From NCBI RefSeq assembly GCF_002075885.1, contig NZ_MDET01000022.1, forward strand, positions 1 to 54,379: DNA of 54,379 nt, written 5' to 3'. Shown in pieces: positions 52,750 through 54,379 of the stretch (positions within the stretch are counted from its first letter, which is position 1; every line of letters starts with the position of its first letter). A model generated the notes under the pieces. It worked only from the letters and a program-made list of their open reading frames with translations, was not told where the DNA came from and searched no databases. The DNA comes from Manganibacter manganicus (GTDB taxonomy: Bacteria > Pseudomonadota > Alphaproteobacteria > Rhizobiales > Rhizobiaceae). Made by a program: the position numbers and the translations under genes.

Positions 52750-53721
52750 GTGCGACCAAGAGCATTGATCCTGGCCATGCTTGCCGCCAGCGTCACCGGC
52801 GGCCCCGCCTTCGCCTATACCGCCTATGTCTCCAACGAGAAGGGCAATTCGATCAGTGTCGTCGACACCGACACGATGAAGGTGGTCAAGACGGTCGATG
52901 TCGGCCAGCGGCCGCGCGGCATCACCATCTCGCATGACGGCAAGTTCATCTATCTGTGCGCCAGTGACGACGACACGGTTGAGGTCATCGACACCGCGAC
53001 CATGGAGATCGTCAGTTCGCTGCCGTCCGGGCCGGACCCCGAGCTTTTCGTGCTCTCGCCCGACGGCAAGAAGCTCTACGTCGCCAATGAGGACGACAAT
53101 CTGGTCACCGTCATCGATGTCGAGAACAAGAAGGTGCTTTCGGAAATCCCGGTCGGCGTCGAGCCGGAAGGCATGGGGATAAGCCCGGACGGCAAGGTGC
53201 TGGTCAATACGTCCGAGACCACCAGCATGGCGCATTTCATCGACACCGAGACGCATGAAGTGGTCGACAATGTGCTGGTCGACACCCGGCCGCGCTATGC
53301 CGAATTCACGCCGGACGGTTCGCAGGTCTGGGTCAGCGCCGAGGTCGGCGGCACGGTCAGCGTCATCGACAACGCCAAGCGCGAGGTGGTGCACAAGATC
53401 ACCTTCGAGATCCCCGGCCTCAGGGCCGAGACGATCCAGCCGGTCGGCGTCAATATCAGCGCCGACGGCAAGAAGGCCTATATCGCGCTCGGTCCCGCCA
53501 ACCATGTCGCGGTGGTCGATACCAAGACCTACGAGGTGCTGAAATACATCCTCGTCGGCCAGCGCGTCTGGCATCTGGCGTTCACGCCGGACCAGAAGAC
53601 GCTGATTTCCACCAACGGCAATTCCAACGACATCACCTTCATCGATGCGGCGACGGACGAGCCTGTCCAGTCGCTCACCGTGGGCAAGGAGCCCTGGGGG
53701 GTCATCGTCGCACCGAACTAG
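52750..53721 (+). CDS. PQQ-associated YVTN beta-propeller protein
   Basis: This 323-residue exported beta-propeller has a signal peptide (cleaved after AFA) and seven YVTN-like repeats (TAYVSNEKGNSISVVDTDT, KLYVANEDDNLVTVIDVEN and so on). GTG at 52750 follows GGGAGGAATTCAG and so is preferred over the ATG at 52726. It belongs to the PQQ-catabolism-associated propeller family, always beside the ABC proteins. Its role is unknown. Confidence 0.88.
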   Translation: MRPRALILAMLAASVTGGPAFAYTAYVSNEKGNSISVVDTDTMKVVKTVDVGQRPRGITISHDGKFIYLCASDDDTVEVIDTATMEIVSSLPSGPDPELFVLSPDGKKLYVANEDDNLVTVIDVENKKVLSEIPVGVEPEGMGISPDGKVLVNTSETTSMAHFIDTETHEVVDNVLVDTRPRYAEFTPDGSQVWVSAEVGGTVSVIDNAKREVVHKITFEIPGLRAETIQPVGVNISADGKKAYIALGPANHVAVVDTKTYEVLKYILVGQRVWHLAFTPDQKTLISTNGNSNDITFIDAATDEPVQSLTVGKEPWGVIVAPN

Positions 53722-53763
53722 AGCCCGGTCCCGAAAAGTCGCAGGCTTTTCGGATCAGGCTCC
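53719..53763. repeat. Palindromic repeat after the propeller gene
   Basis: GAGCC...GGCTC outer arms and a GAAAAGTCGCAGGCTTTTC core form a hairpin that begins at the stop codon. It is the same family as 44962-45008 and may terminate or stabilise the mRNA. Confidence 0.65.
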
Positions 53764-53798
53764 ATACCACCTGCCAAATTGCAACCAACGGGGAGAAC

Positions 53799-54254
53799 AT
53801 GATGAAATTTTGCACCGCCATCGCCTTGATCGCCTTTACGGGGCTTGGCCTTAGCCCCCTTGCGGCACATGCGGCCGACGATGACGATGATGCGCCGCAG
53901 CACACGCGTTCAAGTCAGAACGTGCCGGAGCTGATCATCGGCTCGAAAGATTCCAACTATGACGTCAACACCAAGGATTTCGAACTGATTGCCAACCAGG
54001 GCTATCGCTGGAAGATCACCTCCGAGGGCGGCTTCGAATACAAGTTCATGACCGATCTGTTCCGCAATGTCTGGGTCGACCAGATCGTCATCGACGATCT
54101 CGAGGTTCACATGGCCGGCGCCCCGGCCTGGCTGGAATTCGACGACAAGGGCACCATACTGGTGCAGTTCCATACGGTTCGGCCAGGCAAATACACATGG
54201 TCGGTGCCCGATCTCGCCGACAAGGGCGTCAAGGGAACCATAACCATCAAATAG
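53799..54254 (+). CDS. Small periplasmic protein of the PQQ-ABC cluster
   Basis: This 151-residue protein has a signal peptide ending AHAAD (~residue 26), an Asp-rich stretch (ADDDDDAP) and a beta-rich domain. It lies between the propeller and the ATPase gene. I recall homologues beside PQQ-alcohol dehydrogenase ABC genes, but no function. The acidic stretch could bind a metal. ATG at 53799 or 53802 after GGGGAG. Confidence 0.75.
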   Translation: MMKFCTAIALIAFTGLGLSPLAAHAADDDDDAPQHTRSSQNVPELIIGSKDSNYDVNTKDFELIANQGYRWKITSEGGFEYKFMTDLFRNVWVDQIVIDDLEVHMAGAPAWLEFDDKGTILVQFHTVRPGKYTWSVPDLADKGVKGTITIK

Positions 54255-54298
54255 CCGGCTTTCTTCCCGTCTTATTAATGGGAGGAAAGGAGCACTGC

Positions 54299-54379
54299 TT
54301 GCAGCATGTGAGAACAATCGACCGTGAAGGCAAACCGGCGGCGCTCGATGTCGCCGGCGTCAGCCATTTCTACGGCCAT
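54299..54379 (+). CDS. ABC transporter ATP-binding protein, 3' end beyond window
   Basis: The first ~27 codons of an ATPase gene. VRTIDREGKPAALDVAGVSHFYG fits the N-terminus of the PQQ-associated ABC ATPase family. TTG 54299 follows GGAGGAAAGGAG at good spacing; GTG 54308 and ATG 54278 are also in frame. The Walker motifs lie outside the window. Confidence 0.6.
   Translation, partial: MQHVRTIDREGKPAALDVAGVSHFYGH

Noticed and set aside
1..54379. CRISPR arrays, tRNA or rRNA genes
   Set aside because: Looking through the sequence I saw no regular spacer-repeat array and no recognisable tRNA or rRNA; the only repeats are a few palindromic elements.

Overview
The window comes from a high-GC alphaproteobacterial methylotroph. 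It is most likely a member of the Hyphomicrobiales (rhizobial/Phyllobacteriaceae-like): the gene content fits, and the intergenic palindromes built around GAAAAG...CTTTTC resemble repeats common in that group. Genus and species cannot be fixed from the sequence alone.

Left arm (1-11.3 kb): an accessory catabolic locus. The truncated istB gene and right end of an IS21-family element have cut off a short-chain dehydrogenase gene. Next come a metal-dependent amidohydrolase, an FAD monooxygenase, an RpiR-type regulator with a perfect palindromic candidate operator, an NMT1/THI5-type ABC importer (ATPase, permease, Tat-exported binding protein), a Gfo/Idh/MocA oxidoreductase and an amidase. The substrate is unknown; the enzyme set suggests a nitrogen-containing (amide or cyclic amide) compound.

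Stress block (11.3-19.1 kb): spoVR, a DUF444/VWA gene and the prkA kinase gene form one operon. Beside it lie small stress-type genes (DUF488, DUF2945, CsbD, a 26-residue membrane peptide, a low-affinity iron permease family gene, DUF3309 and a charged 98-residue protein). Several are preceded by GGAAC-N16/17-GTT-like elements, which suggests control by an EcfG-type general stress sigma factor. A C-terminal scrap of a quinoprotein sugar dehydrogenase and a class I cytochrome c close the block.

Methylotrophy block (19.8-54.4 kb): nearly the whole route from methanol to formate is encoded contiguously. It holds (i) an ABC importer with a quinoprotein-relay metallohydrolase and a SoxYZ-like carrier; (ii) the lanthanide-type methanol dehydrogenase xoxF with its cytochrome xoxG, xoxJ and a CXXCW-type protein; (iii) pqqA, B, C, D and E; (iv) the formyltransferase/hydrolase complex fhcBADC on the minus strand; (v) tetrahydromethanopterin (H4MPT) enzymes and cofactor biosynthesis genes: pterin carbinolamine dehydratase-like, beta-RFAP synthase, mtdB, an ATP-grasp ligase, mch, a RimK-like ligase, a CitG-like protein and fae; (vi) a HisA-like gene, an MfnF-like gene, and a tightly overlapping minus-strand operon for pterin/methylofuran synthesis (an MfnB-FolB fusion, an MfnE-like kinase, an AfpA flavoprotein, a DHPS-like protein and DUF447); (vii) the start of a PQQ-linked ABC system (binding protein, beta-propeller, small periplasmic protein and the beginning of the ATPase gene).

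In this scheme XoxF oxidises methanol in the periplasm using PQQ and a lanthanide and passes electrons to XoxG. Fae captures formaldehyde on H4MPT, MtdB and Mch oxidise the C1 unit, and Fhc releases formate through methylofuran. No mxaF-type calcium methanol dehydrogenase is present in the window. The least understood parts, and the best candidates for new biology, are the ABC/relay cluster upstream of xoxF and the RpiR-associated catabolic locus.
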